This document shows positions 1 to 11,812 of a stretch of 64,000 bases of DNA, piece by piece. Numbering within the stretch: position 1 is the stretch's first letter; every line of letters begins with the position of its first letter. The translations under genes and the position numbers were made by a program. The notes beneath the pieces are model-generated. The model did not search any database, was not told where the DNA came from, and saw nothing but the letters and a program-made list of their open reading frames with translations. Origin of the DNA: Eurosta solidaginis (Eukaryota > Arthropoda > Insecta > Diptera > Tephritidae); contig NC_090323.1 in assembly GCF_040869045.1 (NCBI RefSeq), forward strand, positions 153,036,426-153,100,425, given 5' to 3'.

Positions 1-1920
1 ATCAGGGTCATTTCGGGACTTTTTCGGCATCATTTAAGATTGGTTTTCAGGATTCGTCCGGTATCCGTCAGGGTAATTTCTGGACTTTTCCCAGACTATT
101 TCGGGATAATTTTGGGACCCTCCCAAGATCATTTCTGGATGGATTTCGGGATCTGTCCGGGATGCCGTCAGGGTCATTTTGGGACTATTAGGTGATCATT
201 TGAGGACTTTTTCGGCATCACTTCTGGATGGTTTTCGGTATCCGCTCAGGATCCCGTCGGAATTATTGCGGGACTTTTTCGGGATCATTTGGTGTCCCTT
301 CCGGCATCATTTCTGGCTGGTTTTTGGGATTCGTCCGGCATCCCGTCGGGTTCATTTCGGGACTTTTTCTCGACTAATACGGGATCATTTGCGGGCCCTT
401 TCGGCATCATTTCTAGATAGTTGTCGGGATCCGTTCGGGATCCCGTCAGGGTCTTTTCGGAACTATTAGGTGTTCATTTGAGGACATTTCCGGCATCATT
501 TCTGGATAGTTTTCGGGATCCTTTCGGGGACCAGTCAGGGTCATTTCGGGACTTTTTCGGGATCATTTAGAGATGGCTTTCAGGATTCGTCCGGGAACCC
601 GTCAGGGTAATTTCTGAACTTTTCCGAGACTATTTCGGGATAATTTTGGGGCCTTCCCAAGATCATTTCTGGATGGATTTTGGGATCAGTCCGGGATGCC
701 GTCAGGGTCATTTTGGTATTAGGTGATCATTTGAGGACCTTTCCGGCATCACTTCTGGATGGTTATCGGTATCCGATCAGGATCCCCTCGGAATCATTGC
801 GGGACTTTTTCGGGATCATTTGGGGTCCCTCCCAAGATTATTTCTTGATGGATTTCGGGATCTGTCCGGGATCCCGTCAGGGTCATTTAGGGGTGCGTTC
901 GAGATCCCGTCAGGGTCATTTCGGGACTTCTTCGGGAATATATCGGGATCATTTCTGGATGGTTTATGGGATCCGTCCATGACCCCTTAAGGGTCATTTC
1001 GGGACTATTAGGTGATCATTTGAGGACCTTTGCGGCATCACTTCTGGATGATTTTCGGTATCCGTTCGGGATCCCGTCGGAATCAATGCGGGAATTTTAC
1101 GGAATCATTTGGGATTCCTTCCGGCATCATTTCTGGATGGTTTTCGGGATTTGTCCGGGATCCCGTCGGGGTTATTTCGGGACCTTTTCGTGGCTAATAC
1201 GGGATCATTTGGGGATCCTCTAGGGGTCGTTTCGTGACTTTTTCTGTATTATTTCGGGATCGTTTTGGGACCCTTTCGGCATAATTTCTTGATGGTTTGC
1301 CGGATCCATCAGGGTCATTTCGGGACCATTTTGGGATCATTTGGGGACCCTTCCGAGATCATTTCTGGATCCGTCCGGGATGCCGTAGGAGCCATTTCGG
1401 GATTTTTTGTTACTTTTCCGGGATAGTTTTTGCACCCTTCCGGGATCATTTCTGGATCTGTGCGGGATCCCATCTGGGTCAATTCCGGACTATTTCGGGA
1501 TCATTTTGGAATCCTTCCGGAATCATTTCTGTATGGTTTTCGCAATCCATCGTGGATCCCCTCGGAGCCATTTCGGAACTTTTTCTGGAGTTAGTCGGGA
1601 TAATTTAGGGACCCTTCCTGGATATTTTCTGGATGGTTTCTGAGATCCATCCGGGAGCCCGTCAGGGTAATTTCGGAACTTTTTCGGGACTATTTCGGGA
1701 TCAATTTGGTACCCTTCAGGCATCATTTCTGTGTGGTTATCTGGATAGGTCTAGAATCGTGTCGTTGTCATTTCGGGTTTTTTTGGGACTACTTCGGGAA
1801 CTTTTGGAAACACTTCCGGGGCGTTTCTGGATGGCTTTCGGGATCCGTCCGCGATAGCGTCGGGGTCATTTCGTGGCTTTTTCTGGATAATTTCGTTATC
1901 ATTTGGGGATTCTATCAGGT
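1..1920. repeat. Satellite A array, block 1
   Basis: This is a tandem array of a GC-richer monomer of roughly 89-100 bp, with longer ~123-bp variants. Recurring words are GGGATCCGTCCGGGATCCCG, TCATTTCGGGACTTTTTCGG and GGCATCATTTCTGGATGG. The word TCCGGGATCCCG makes each monomer partly palindromic. Several frames stay open across monomers on both strands, giving open reading frames of 60-120 codons rich in F, G, S, R, P and W. I regard these as artefacts because all frames of the same DNA look alike and none has a recognisable fold. The array is the left part of a higher-order unit repeated at +4308 bp. Confidence 0.9.
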
Positions 1921-2076
1921 TATCAGCTCAAAAAGTTCTTTTTTTTACTCAATTACAAAAATAAAATGCATTAGACAGAAAAAAAATTTTAAACAGATAA
2001 CTTTATAAGCAGGCTAACGTGAATAGCCCACATATTTCATTTTCTCCTTGCGGACGGGGCCGCGGGTAAAGGCTAG
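1921..2076 (+). mobile_element. Helitron family A 3' end, copy 1
   Basis: This ~156-bp AT-rich tail follows the satellite and ends GCGGACGGGGCCGC, GGGTAAAGG, CTAG, then T. GCGG (2050-2053) can pair with CCGC (2060-2063) nine bases before CTAG (2073-2076), and the next base is T. A short hairpin shortly before CTRR, with insertion before T, is the known 3' signature of Helitrons. The same tail occurs at 6068-6241 and 10616-10782. Homology to the third copy stops exactly at CTAG, which supports it as the real terminus. The matching 5' end was not found. Confidence 0.75.
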
Positions 2077-2095
2077 TATATATTATAAATGGGAA

Positions 2096-2172
2096 AGTTT
2101 GGATGTTAAGATGTTTGGATGTTTGGATGTTTAGATGTTTGGATGTTTGGATGTTTGGATGTTTGGATGTTT
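2096..2172. repeat. TTTGGATG microsatellite
   Basis: About nine head-to-tail copies of the 8-mer TTTGGATG with a few TTAAGATG or TTTAGATG variants. A shorter allele of the same repeat lies at 6266-6327 in the duplicated unit. The minus-strand reading frame across it, a run of HPNIQTSK-type repeats, is an artefact. Confidence 0.9.
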
Positions 2173-2885
2173 GTCCAGACGTTTGTCTTTGTGACTCAAT
2201 AACGCAAGAACGGCTGAACCGATTTGGAGAAATTTTGCACACATATAGCCAATAGTCTAGAAGGATCTACTAGCTATATATTTTTCAAAAGGGGCGTGGT
2301 CCCCGCCCCCTAGGAACAGTTATAATTTAATTATTATATTTTTTCGTCTTTGCGACTGAATCACGCCAGAATGGCTACACGGATTTTGATAAAATTTGGG
2401 ACACAGACAGTAGTCTACTAGCGAAATTTTTTTCGAACATGGAAAGAGGGGTGGGGGTCCCACGACCCTTCGAGAAATTATTTTTCATAATTTTTACACA
2501 TTATAACTTTACGTATACTGGCCTTCACCAATATCACAGACTCAAGGGGTCAAATAAGTCGAGGGCTTACAAAGTAAGCAGTGACACCCTCCGCCCGCCC
2601 CCCTTTATCTCCCCCTCTGGTGTAAAATCCATAAATTGTTATAACTCAATCTAAATTTTCTCCTAAATCAATAGTTTTTGGTATCTGGTACATACAGAAC
2701 GAGATCTAGACAATTTTGGAGGAACGATCAGTGGTCCTCTCCTCTACTCCCGCCATCCGCCCTCCATCAATTGTTTTTATTAGCACGCTTTTATTAGCTT
2801 TACCTGTATGTTTCTATCTAACTTTTTATTCGCTCCAATGCGCCTGCTGCCTTATTAACATGGTTTTATAATTAGCTTCACCTTA
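2173..2885 (+). other. Helitron-like spacer between satellite blocks, copy 1
   Basis: This is non-coding sequence with two related halves. GACTCAATAACGCAAGAACG (around 2192) and GACTGAATCACGCCAGAATG (around 2355) are each followed by CGGATTT-like and GAAATTT-like words. Such a phrase is familiar to me from non-coding parts of insect Helitrons, from memory only. The rest, with GC-rich CCCGCCCCC stretches and AT-rich sequence, has no gene. The whole spacer is duplicated at 6328-7040. Confidence 0.5.
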
Positions 2886-5800
2886 TTTGTAATCCCGTAA
2901 GGGTCATATCGAGACCCTTCCGGGATCATTTCTGGATGGTTTTCGGGATCGGTCCGGGATTACGCCGGGGTAATTTCGGGACTTTTTCGGGACTATTTCG
3001 GGATCATTTTGGGACCCTTCCGGGATCATTTCTGTATAGTTTACGGGATCCGTCCGGGATCCCGTCGGGGTTATTTTGGAACATTTTCGGGACTATTCCG
3101 GAATCATTTCGGGACTATTTCGCGATCATTTGGGGATCCTTCCGGCATCATTTCTGGATGGTTCTCGGGATCCGTCCGGGATCCCGTCGGGGTACTTTCG
3201 GGATCATTTGCGTACCTTCGAGAGATAAATTCTTGATGGTTGCCGGGATCATTACGGGACTTTTTCAGGGTTATTTTGGGTCCCTTTAGGCATCATTTCT
3301 GGATGGTCTTCGGGATTTGTCCGGCATCCCGTCGGGGTCATTTCGGGACTTTTTCGCGACTAATACGGGATCATTTGTGGACCCTTTCGGCATCATTTCT
3401 GGATGGTTTTCGGGATCCGTCCGGGATCACATCAGGGTAATTTGTGGACCTTTCCGGCATCATTTCTGGATAATTTTCGGTATCCGTCCGGGATGCCGAC
3501 GAGGTCATTTCGGGATTATTTCGGGATCATTTGGGATACCTACCGGCATCATTTCTGGATGGTTTTTGGGATTCGTCCGGGATCCCGTCGGGGTCATTTC
3601 GGGACTTTTTCTCGACTAATACGGGATCATTTGCGGACCCTTTCGGCATAATTTCTGGATAGTTGTCGGGATCCGTTCGGGATCCCGTCACGGTCATTTC
3701 GGAACTATCAGGGGATCATTTGAGGACCTTTCCGGCATCATTTCTGGATAGTTTTTGGAATCCTTTCGGGATCCCGTCAGGGTCATTTCCGGGCTTTTTC
3801 GGGATCATTTAAGGATGGCTTTCAGGATTCGTCCGGGAACCCGTCAGGGTAATTTCTGGACTTTTCCGAGACTATTTAGGGATCATTTTGGGACCTTCCC
3901 AAGATCATTTCTGGATGGATTTCGGGATTTGTCCGGGATGCCCTCAGGGTCATTTTGATACTATTAGGTGAGCATTTGAGGACCGTTCCGGCATCACTTC
4001 TGGATGGTTTTCGGTATCCGTTCATATTCCCGTCGGAATAATTGCGGGACTTTTTCGGGATCATTGGGGTCCCTTCCAAAATCATTTCTGGATGGTTTTT
4101 GGGATTCGTCCGGCATCCCGTCGGGGTTATTTCGGGACTTTTTCTCGACTAATACAGGATCATTTGCGGGCCCTTTCGGCATCATTTCTAGATAGTTGTC
4201 GGGATCCGTTCGGGATCCCGTCAGGGTCTTTTCGGAACTATTAGGTGATCATTTGAGGACATTTCCGGCATCATTTCTGGATAGTTTTCGGGATCCTTTC
4301 GGGGTCCAGTCAGGGCCATTTCGGACCTTTTTCGGGATCATTTAGAGATGGCTTTCAGGATTCGTTCGGTATCCGTCAGGGTAATTTCTGGACTTTTCCC
4401 AGACTATTTCGGGATAATTTTGGGACCCTCCCAAGATCATTTCTGGATGGATTTCGGGATCTGTCCGAGATGCCGTCAGGGTCATTTTGGGACTATTAGG
4501 TGATCATTTGAGGACCTTTTCGGCATCACTTCTGGATGGTTTTCGGTATCCGCTCAGGATCCCGTCGGAATTATTGCGGGACTTTTTCGGGATCATTTGG
4601 TGTCCCTTCCGGCATCATTTCTGGCTGATTTTTGGGATTCGTCCGGCATCCAGTCGGGTTCATTTCGAGACTTTTTCTCGACTAGTACGGGATCATTTGC
4701 GGGCCCTTTCGGCATCATTTCTAGATAGTTGTCGGGATCCGTTCGGGATCCCGTCAGGGTCTTTTCGGAACTATTAGGTGATCATTTGAGGACATTTCCG
4801 GCATCATTTCTGGATAGTTTTCGGGATCCTTTCGGGGTCCAGTCAGGGCCATTTCGGACCTTTTTCGGGATCATTTAGAGATGGCTTTCAGGATTCGTCC
4901 GGGAACCCGTCAGGGTAATTTCTGAACTTTTCCGAGACTATTTCGGGATAATTTTGGGACCTTCCCAAGATCATTTCTGGATGGATTTTGGGATCAGTCC
5001 GGGATGCCGTCAGGGTCATTTTGGTATTAGGTGATCATTTGAGGACCTTTCCGGCATCACTTCTGGATGGTTATCGGTATCCGATCAGGATCCCCTCGGA
5101 ATCATTGCGGGACTTTTTCGGGATCATTTGGGGTCTCTCCCAAGATCATTTCTGGATGGATTTCGGGATCTGTCCGGGATCCCGTCAGGGTCATTTAGGG
5201 GTGCGTTCGAGATCCCGTCAGGGTCATTTCGGGACTTCTTCGGGAATATATCGGGATCATTTCTGGATGGTTTATGGGATCCGTCCATGACCCCTTAAGG
5301 GTCATTTCGGGACTATTAGGTGATCATTGGAGGACCTTTCCGGCGTCACTTCTGGATCATTTGGGATTCCTTCCGGTATCATTTCTGGATGGTTTTCGGG
5401 ATTTGTTCGGGATCCCGTCGGGGTTATTTCGGGACCTTTTCGGGGCTAATACGGGATCATTTGGGGATCCTCTAGGGGTCGTTTCGTGACTTTTTCTGTA
5501 TTATTTCGGGATCATTTTGGGACCCTTTCGGCATAATTTCTTGATGGTTTGCCGGATCCATCAGGGTCATTTCGGGACCATTTTGGGATCATTTGGGGAC
5601 CCTTCCGAGATCATTTCTGGATCTGTGCGGGATCCCCTCTGGGTCAATTCCGGACTATTTCGGGATCATTTTGGAATCCTTCCAGAATCTTTTCTGTATG
5701 GTTTTCGCGATCCATCGTGGATCCCCTCGGAGCCATTTCGGAACTTTTTCTGGAGTTAGTCGGGATAATTTAGGGACCCTTCCTGGATATTTTCTGGATG

Positions 5801-6067
5801 GTTTCTGAGATCCGTCCGGGAGCCCGTCAGGGTAATTTCGGAACTTTTTCGGGACTATTTCGGGATCAATTTGGTACCCTTCAGGCATCATTTCTGTGTG
5901 GTTATCTGGATAAGTCTAGAATCGTGTCGTTGTCATTTCGGGTTTTTTTGGGACTACTACGGGAACTTTTGGAAACACTTCCGGGGCGTTTCTGGATGGT
6001 TTTCAGGATCCGTCCGCGATAGCGTCGGGATCATTTCGTGGCTTTTTCTGGATAATTTCGTTATCAT
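2886..6067. repeat. Satellite A array, block 2
   Basis: Same monomer family as block 1. Positions from about 4309 onward repeat positions from 1 onward at an offset of 4308 bp with few substitutions; for example 179-469 matches 4487-4777 almost base for base. A deletion of about 56 bp near 5360 changes the offset to 4252 bp further on. The high similarity indicates recent segmental amplification. Confidence 0.9.
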
Positions 6068-6241
6068 TTTGGGATCCTATCAGGTTATCAGCTCATAAAG
6101 TTCTTTTTTTTACTCAATTACAAAAATAAAATGCATTAGACAGAAAAAAAATTTTAAACAGATAACTTTATAAGCAGGCTAACGTGAATAGCCCACATAT
6201 TTCATTTTCTCCTTGCGGACGGGGCCGCGGGTAAAGGCTAG
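6068..6241 (+). mobile_element. Helitron family A 3' end, copy 2
   Basis: Duplicate of 1921-2076, with the same GCGG/CCGC hairpin and CTAG at 6238-6241 followed by T. The sequence after CTAG matches copy 1 apart from an extra TATATG, so copies 1 and 2 derive from one insertion by segmental duplication rather than from two transpositions. Confidence 0.75.
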
Positions 6242-6265
6242 TATATGTATATTATAAATGGGAAA

Positions 6266-6327
6266 GTTTGGATGTTAAGATGTTTGGATGTTTGGATGTT
6301 TGGATGTTTGGATGTTTGGATGTTTGT
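6266..6327. repeat. TTTGGATG microsatellite, second allele
   Basis: The same 8-mer array as 2096-2172 but about two units shorter. This is consistent with slippage after the 4.2-kb duplication. Confidence 0.85.
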
Positions 6328-7040
6328 CCAGACGTTTGTCTTTGTGACTCAATAACGCAAGAACGGCTGGACCGATTTGGATGAAATTTTGCACACATAT
6401 AGCCAATAGTCTAGAAGAATCTACTAGCTATATATTTTTCAAAAGGGGCGTGGTCCCCGCCCCCTAGGAACAGTTATAATTTAATTATTATATTTTTTCG
6501 TCTTTTCGAGTGAATCACGCCAGAATGGCTACACGGATTTTAATGAAATTTGGGACACAGACAGTTGTCTACTAGCGAAATTTTTTTCGAACATGGAAAG
6601 AGGGGTGGGGGGTCCCACGACCCTTTCGAGCAATTACTTTTTAATAATTTTTACACATTATAACTTTACGTATACTGGCCTTCACCAATATCACAGACTC
6701 AAGGGGTCAAATAAGTCGAGGGTTACAAAGTAAGCAGTGACACCCTCCGCCCGCCCCCTTTATCTCCCCCTCTGGTATAAAATCTATAAATTGTTATAAC
6801 TCAATATAAATTTTCTCCTAAATCAATAGTTTTTGGTATCTGGTACATACAGAACGAGATCTAGACAATTTTGGAGGAACGATCAGTGGTCCTCTCCTCT
6901 ACTCCCGCCATCCGCCCTCCGTCAATTGTTTTTATTAGCACGCTTTTATTAGCTTTACCTGTATGTTTCTATGTAACCTTTTATTCGCTCCAATGCGCCT
7001 GCTGCCTTATTAACATGGTTTTATAATTAGCTTCACCTTA
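6328..7040 (+). other. Helitron-like spacer, copy 2
   Basis: Near-identical duplicate of 2173-2885, with scattered substitutions and small indels. No gene seen. Confidence 0.55.
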
Positions 7041-10000
7041 TTTGTAATCCCGTAAGGGTCATATCGAGACCCTTATGGGATCATTTCTGGATGGTTTTCG
7101 GGATCGGTCCGGGATTACGCCGGGGTAATTTCGGGACTTTTTCGGGACTATTTCGTGATCATTTTGGGACCCTTCCGGGATCATTTCTGTATAGTTTTCG
7201 GGATCCGTCCGGGATCCCGTCGGGGTTATTTTGGGACATTTTCGGGACTATTCCGGAATCATTTCGGGACTATTTCGCGATCATTTGGGGACCCTTCCGG
7301 CATCATTTCTGGATGATTTTCGGGATCCGTCCGGGATCCCGTCGGGGTACTTTCGGGATCATTTGCGTACCTTCGAGAGATAAGTTCTTGATGGTTGCCG
7401 GGATCATTACGGGACTTTTTCGGGGTTATTTTGGGTCGCTTTAGGCATCATTTCTGGATGGTCTTCGGGATTCGTCCGGCATCCCGTCGGGGTCATTTCG
7501 GGACTTTTTCGCGACTAATACGGGATCATTTGGGGACCCTTTTGGCATCATTTCTGGATGGTTTTCGGGATCCGTCCGAGATCTCGTCGGGGTAATTTGG
7601 GGACTTTTTCGGGATCATTTGGGGGCTCTTCCGGCATCATTTCTGGATGGTTTTCGCGATCCGTCGTGGATCCCCTCGGAGCCATTTCGGAACTTTTTCT
7701 GGAGTATGTCGGGGTCATTTGGGGACTTTTTCGGGATCATTTGGGGTACCTACCGTCATCATTTCTGGATGGTTTTCGGTATCCGTCCGGGATCTCGTCG
7801 GGGTCATTTGGGAACCTTTTCGGGATCATTTGGGGGCTCTTCCGGCATCATTTCTGGATGGTTTTCGGGATCCGTCCGGGATCCCATCACGGTCATTTCG
7901 GGACTATTAGGGGATAATTTGAGGACCTTCCGGAACCATTTCTGGATAGTTTTCGGGATCCTTTCGGGGTCCCGTCAGGGTCATTTCGAGAATTTTTCGG
8001 GATCATTTAAGGATGGCTTTCAGGATTCGTCCGGGAACCCGACAGGGTAATTTCTGGACTTTTCCGAGACTATTTCGGTATCATTTTGGGACCTTCCCAA
8101 GATCATTTCTGGATGGATTTCGGGATCTGTCCGGGATGCCGTCAGGGTCATTTTGGGACTATTAGGTGATCATTTGAGGACCTTTCCGGCATCACTTCTG
8201 GATGGTTTTCGGTATCTTTTCAGGATCCCGTCGGAATAATTGCGGGACTTTTTCGGGATCCTTTGGGGTCCCTTCCGGCATCATTTCTGGATGGTTCTTG
8301 GGATTCGTCCGGCATCCCGTCGGGGTCATTTCGGGACTTTTTCTCGACTAATACGGGATCATTTGCGGGCCCTTTCGGCATCATTTCTGGATAGTTGTCG
8401 GGATACGTTCGGGATCCCGTCAGGGTCTTTTCGGAACTATTAGGAGACCATTTGAGGACCTTTCTGGCATCATTTCTGGATAGTTTTCGGGATCCTTTCG
8501 GGATCCCGTCAGGGTCATTTCGGGACTTTTCCGGGATCATTTAAGTATGGCTTTCAGGATGCGTCCGGGATCCCGTCAGGGTAATTTCTGGACTTTTCTG
8601 AGACTATTTCGGGATCATTTTGGGGCCTTCCCAAGATCATTTCTGGATGGATTTCGGGATCAGTCCGGGATGCCATCAGGATCATTTTGGGACTATTAGG
8701 TGATCATTTGTGGACCTTTCCGGCATCACTTCCGGATGGTTTTCGGTATCCGTTCAGGATCCCGTCGGAATCATTACGGGACTTTTTCGGGATCATTTGG
8801 GGTCCCTCCCAAGGTCATTTCTGGATGGATTTCGGGATCTGTCCGGGATCCCGTCAGGGTCATTTAGGGATGCTTTCGAGATCCCTCAGGGTCATTTCAG
8901 GACTTCTTCGGGACTATATCGGGATCATTTCTGGATGGTTTACGGGATCCGTCCAGGATCCCTTAAGGGTCATTTCGGGACTATTAGGTGATCATTTGAG
9001 GACCTTTCCGGCATCACTTCTGGATGATTTTCGGTATCCGTTCGGGATCCCGTCGGAATCATTGCGGTACTTTTTCGGAATCATTTGGGATCCCTTCCGG
9101 CATCATTTCTGGATGGTTTTCGGGATTTGTCCGGGATCCCGTCGGGGTTATTTCGGGACCTTTTCGGGGCTATTACGGGATGATTTGGGGATCCTCTAGG
9201 GGTCGTTTCGTAACTTTTTCTGTATTATTTCGGGATCATTTGGGGACCCTTCCGGCATAATTTCTTGATGGTTTGCCGGATCCATCAGGGTCATTTCGGG
9301 ACCATTTTGGGATCGTTTAGGGACCCTTCCGAGATCATTTCTGGATCCGTCCGGGATGCCGTAGGAGCCATTTCGGCATTTTTTGTTACTTTTCCGGGAT
9401 ATTTTTTGGACCCTTTCGGAATCATTTCTGGATCTGTGCGGGATCCCATCTGGGTCATTTCCGCACTATTTCGGGATCATTTTGGGATCCTTCCGGAATC
9501 ATTTCTGTATGGTTTTCGCGATCCGTCGTGGATCCCCTCGGAGCCATTTCGGAACTTTTTCTGGAGTATGTCGGGGTCATTTGGGGACTTTTTCGGGATC
9601 ATTTGGGGTACCTACCGTCATCATTTCTGGATGGTTTTCTGTATCCGTCCGGGATCTCGTCGAGGTCATTTGGGAACCTTTTCGGGATCATTTGGGGGCT
9701 CTTCCGGCATCATTTCTGGATGGTTTTCGGGATCCGTCCGGGATCCCGTCGGGGTAATTTCGGGACTATTAGGGGACCATTTGGGGACCTTTCCGGCATC
9801 ATTTCTGGATAATTTTCGGGATCCGTCCGGGATGCCGACGAGGTCATTTCGGGACTATTTCGGGATCATTTGGGATACCTACCGGCATCATTTCTGGATG
9901 GTTTTTGGGATTCGTCCGGGATCCCGTCGGGGTCGTTTCGGGACTTTTTCTCGACTAATACGGGATCATTTGCGGACCCTTTCGGCATCATTTCTGGATA

Positions 10001-10615
10001 GTTGTCGGGATCCGTTCGGGATCCTATCACGGTCATTTCGGGACTATTAGGGGATCATTTGAGGACCTTCCGGAACCATTTCTGGATAGTTTTCGGGATC
10101 CTTTCGGGGTCCCGTCAGGGTCATTTCGAGAATTTTTCGGGATCATTTAAGGATGGCTTTCAGGATTCGTCCGGGAACCCGACAGGGTAATTTCTGGACT
10201 TTTCCGAGACTATTTCGGGATCATTTTGGGACCCTCCCAAGATCATTTCTGTATGGTTTTCGCGATCCATCGTGGATCCCCTCGGAGCCATTTCGGAACT
10301 TTTTCTGGAGTATGTCGGGATAATTTAGGGACCCTTCCTGGATATTTTCGGAATGGTTTTTGAGATCCGCCCTGGAGCCCGTCAGGGTCATTTCGGAACC
10401 TTTTCGGGATCATTTTGGAACACCTTCAGGGATTATTTCTGTGTGGTCTGGATACGTCTGGAATCGTGTCGTTGTCATTTTGGGTTTTTTTGGGACTTTT
10501 CCGGGAACTTTTGGAGACCCTTCCGGGGCATTTCTGGATGGTTTTGGGGATCCGTCCGCTATAGCGTGGGGTCATTTCGTAGCTTTTTCTGGACAATTTC
10601 GGGATCATTTGTGAT
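7041..10615. repeat. Satellite A array, block 3
   Basis: The longest block. Within it 7560-8060 is repeated at 9700-10200 (offset about 2140 bp), showing a further level of higher-order structure. It contains the longest stop-free stretch of the window (9265-10050, 261 codons), which is only repeat sequence read through. Its start matches block 2 at an offset of 4155 bp (2936 against 7091). Confidence 0.9.
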
Positions 10616-10782
10616 CCTATCAGGTTATCAGCTCATTTAGTTCTTTTTTTTACTCAATTTCAAAAATAAAATGCATTAGACAGAAAACAAAATTTTAAAC
10701 AGATAACTTGATAAGCAGGCTAATGCGAAGAGCCCATATATTTAAATTTCTCCTTGCGGACGGGGCCGCGGGTAAAGGCTAG
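10616..10782 (+). mobile_element. Helitron family A 3' end, copy 3
   Basis: Third copy of the tail, more diverged than copies 1 and 2, with the hairpin preserved and CTAG at 10779-10782 followed by T. Here the flank is different: instead of the TTTGGATG spacer, reverse transcriptase sequence begins within a few bases. This independent flank is the best evidence that CTAG is an element boundary. Confidence 0.8.
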
Positions 10783-10786
10783 TATT

Positions 10787-11590
10787 CTATAAAAGCGTGC
10801 ACTTACTGACATATGCCGATGACATTAATATCATCGGCCTGAACACCCGCGTCGTTAGTTCTGCTTACTCCAAACTGGAAATGGAATCGGTAAAGATGGG
10901 TTTGATGGTGAATGAGGACAAAACGAAGTACTGCTGTCATCTAGCAAAGAGTCAGCGCATATGCGCCTTGGCAACCATGCTACTGTTGGCAGCCATTATT
11001 CCGAAATAGTAAAAGACTTCGTTTATTTGGGAACCAACATCAACACTAGCAACAACATGAGCTCTGAAATCCAGCGAAGAATCACTCTTGCCAATAAATT
11101 CTACTTTGGAATAGGTGGGCAATTGAAAAGTAAAGTCCTCTCTCGGCGAACGAAAATCACACTCTACAAGTCACTTTTCGTACCCATCCTGCTATATGGT
11201 GCAGAAGTATGAAACATGACAACATCGGATGAAGCGGCTCTGGCAGTGTGCGTAAGAAAAGTTCTTCGAAAGATTTATGGACCTCTACGCGTTGTCGATG
11301 GCGGGTACCGAAGAAGATTTAACGATGAGCTGTAGGAGCAGTACGCATACATCAACATGGTCGAGCGAATTAAAACGCAGCTGCTGCGCTGGCTAGGCCA
11401 TGTTATACGAATGAAAGATGACGCTCCGGCCAAGAAACTGTTTCTATCGGAACCGGCCTATGAAAGCAGAGGTAGAGGGTGGCCCCCACTCCTCTGGAAG
11501 GACCAGAAATAGATTTAAAATCCCTTGGTGAGACCAATTGGTGCCGGTTGGCATAACCGTTTAAACGGTTAAGCGCCAAAAAGGTAAGTT
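10787..11590 (+). pseudogene. Non-LTR retrotransposon reverse transcriptase fragment, RTE-like, copy 1
   Basis: This is the C-terminal part of a LINE reverse transcriptase, which copies element RNA into DNA. The active-site motif YADD is encoded at about 10811-10822. A frame change near 10960 leads to a block with YLGTNI, EIQRRITLANKFYFG and KITLYKSL, typical of the post-catalytic thumb region. A TGA at 11210-11212 sits where Trp is expected, and a TAG lies at about 11334. Beyond them lie KVLRKIYGP, YRRRFNDEL, LRWLGHV and RMKDDAP. The 3' end is ACCGTTTAAACGGTTAAGCG. The 5' part is missing because Helitron A sequence abuts it. Related fragments lie at 34808-35122 and 51857-52500. The RTE clade is from memory; the reverse transcriptase assignment is firm. 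Confidence 0.88.
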
Positions 11591-11812
11591 GGACTCATTT
11601 CTCGTATCTCTCTGCAAATATCGGATACATTATATAAACGAAACAAAAGGACTCCACACTAGTATGAAGACTTGATTTTGGGCTGACATTTTTCATTTTC
11701 AACGATGTGGAAACTGGACTTATTTCATGGCAATGACGCCATAGTACCATATTTATTGACCCCGTGCTCTGGGATGTATTAACAATTTTTTTCTTCTATT
11801 CTTATTTAATCA
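11591..11812. other. Unassigned AT-rich interval
   Basis: About 220 bp between the LINE fragment and the Helitron B 3' end. No gene or repeat was recognised. Confidence 0.5.

Noticed and set aside
1..8540. Many 60-170-codon frames with FGIRPGSRRGHFGTFS-like repeats
   Set aside because: Same reason: lack of stop codons follows from the monomer's base composition, and no start, fold or codon signal distinguishes one frame.
9265..10050. 261-codon open frame, the longest in the window
   Set aside because: It is satellite A read through. Neighbouring frames and the opposite strand are open in the same DNA, and the protein is only a repeat of the monomer.
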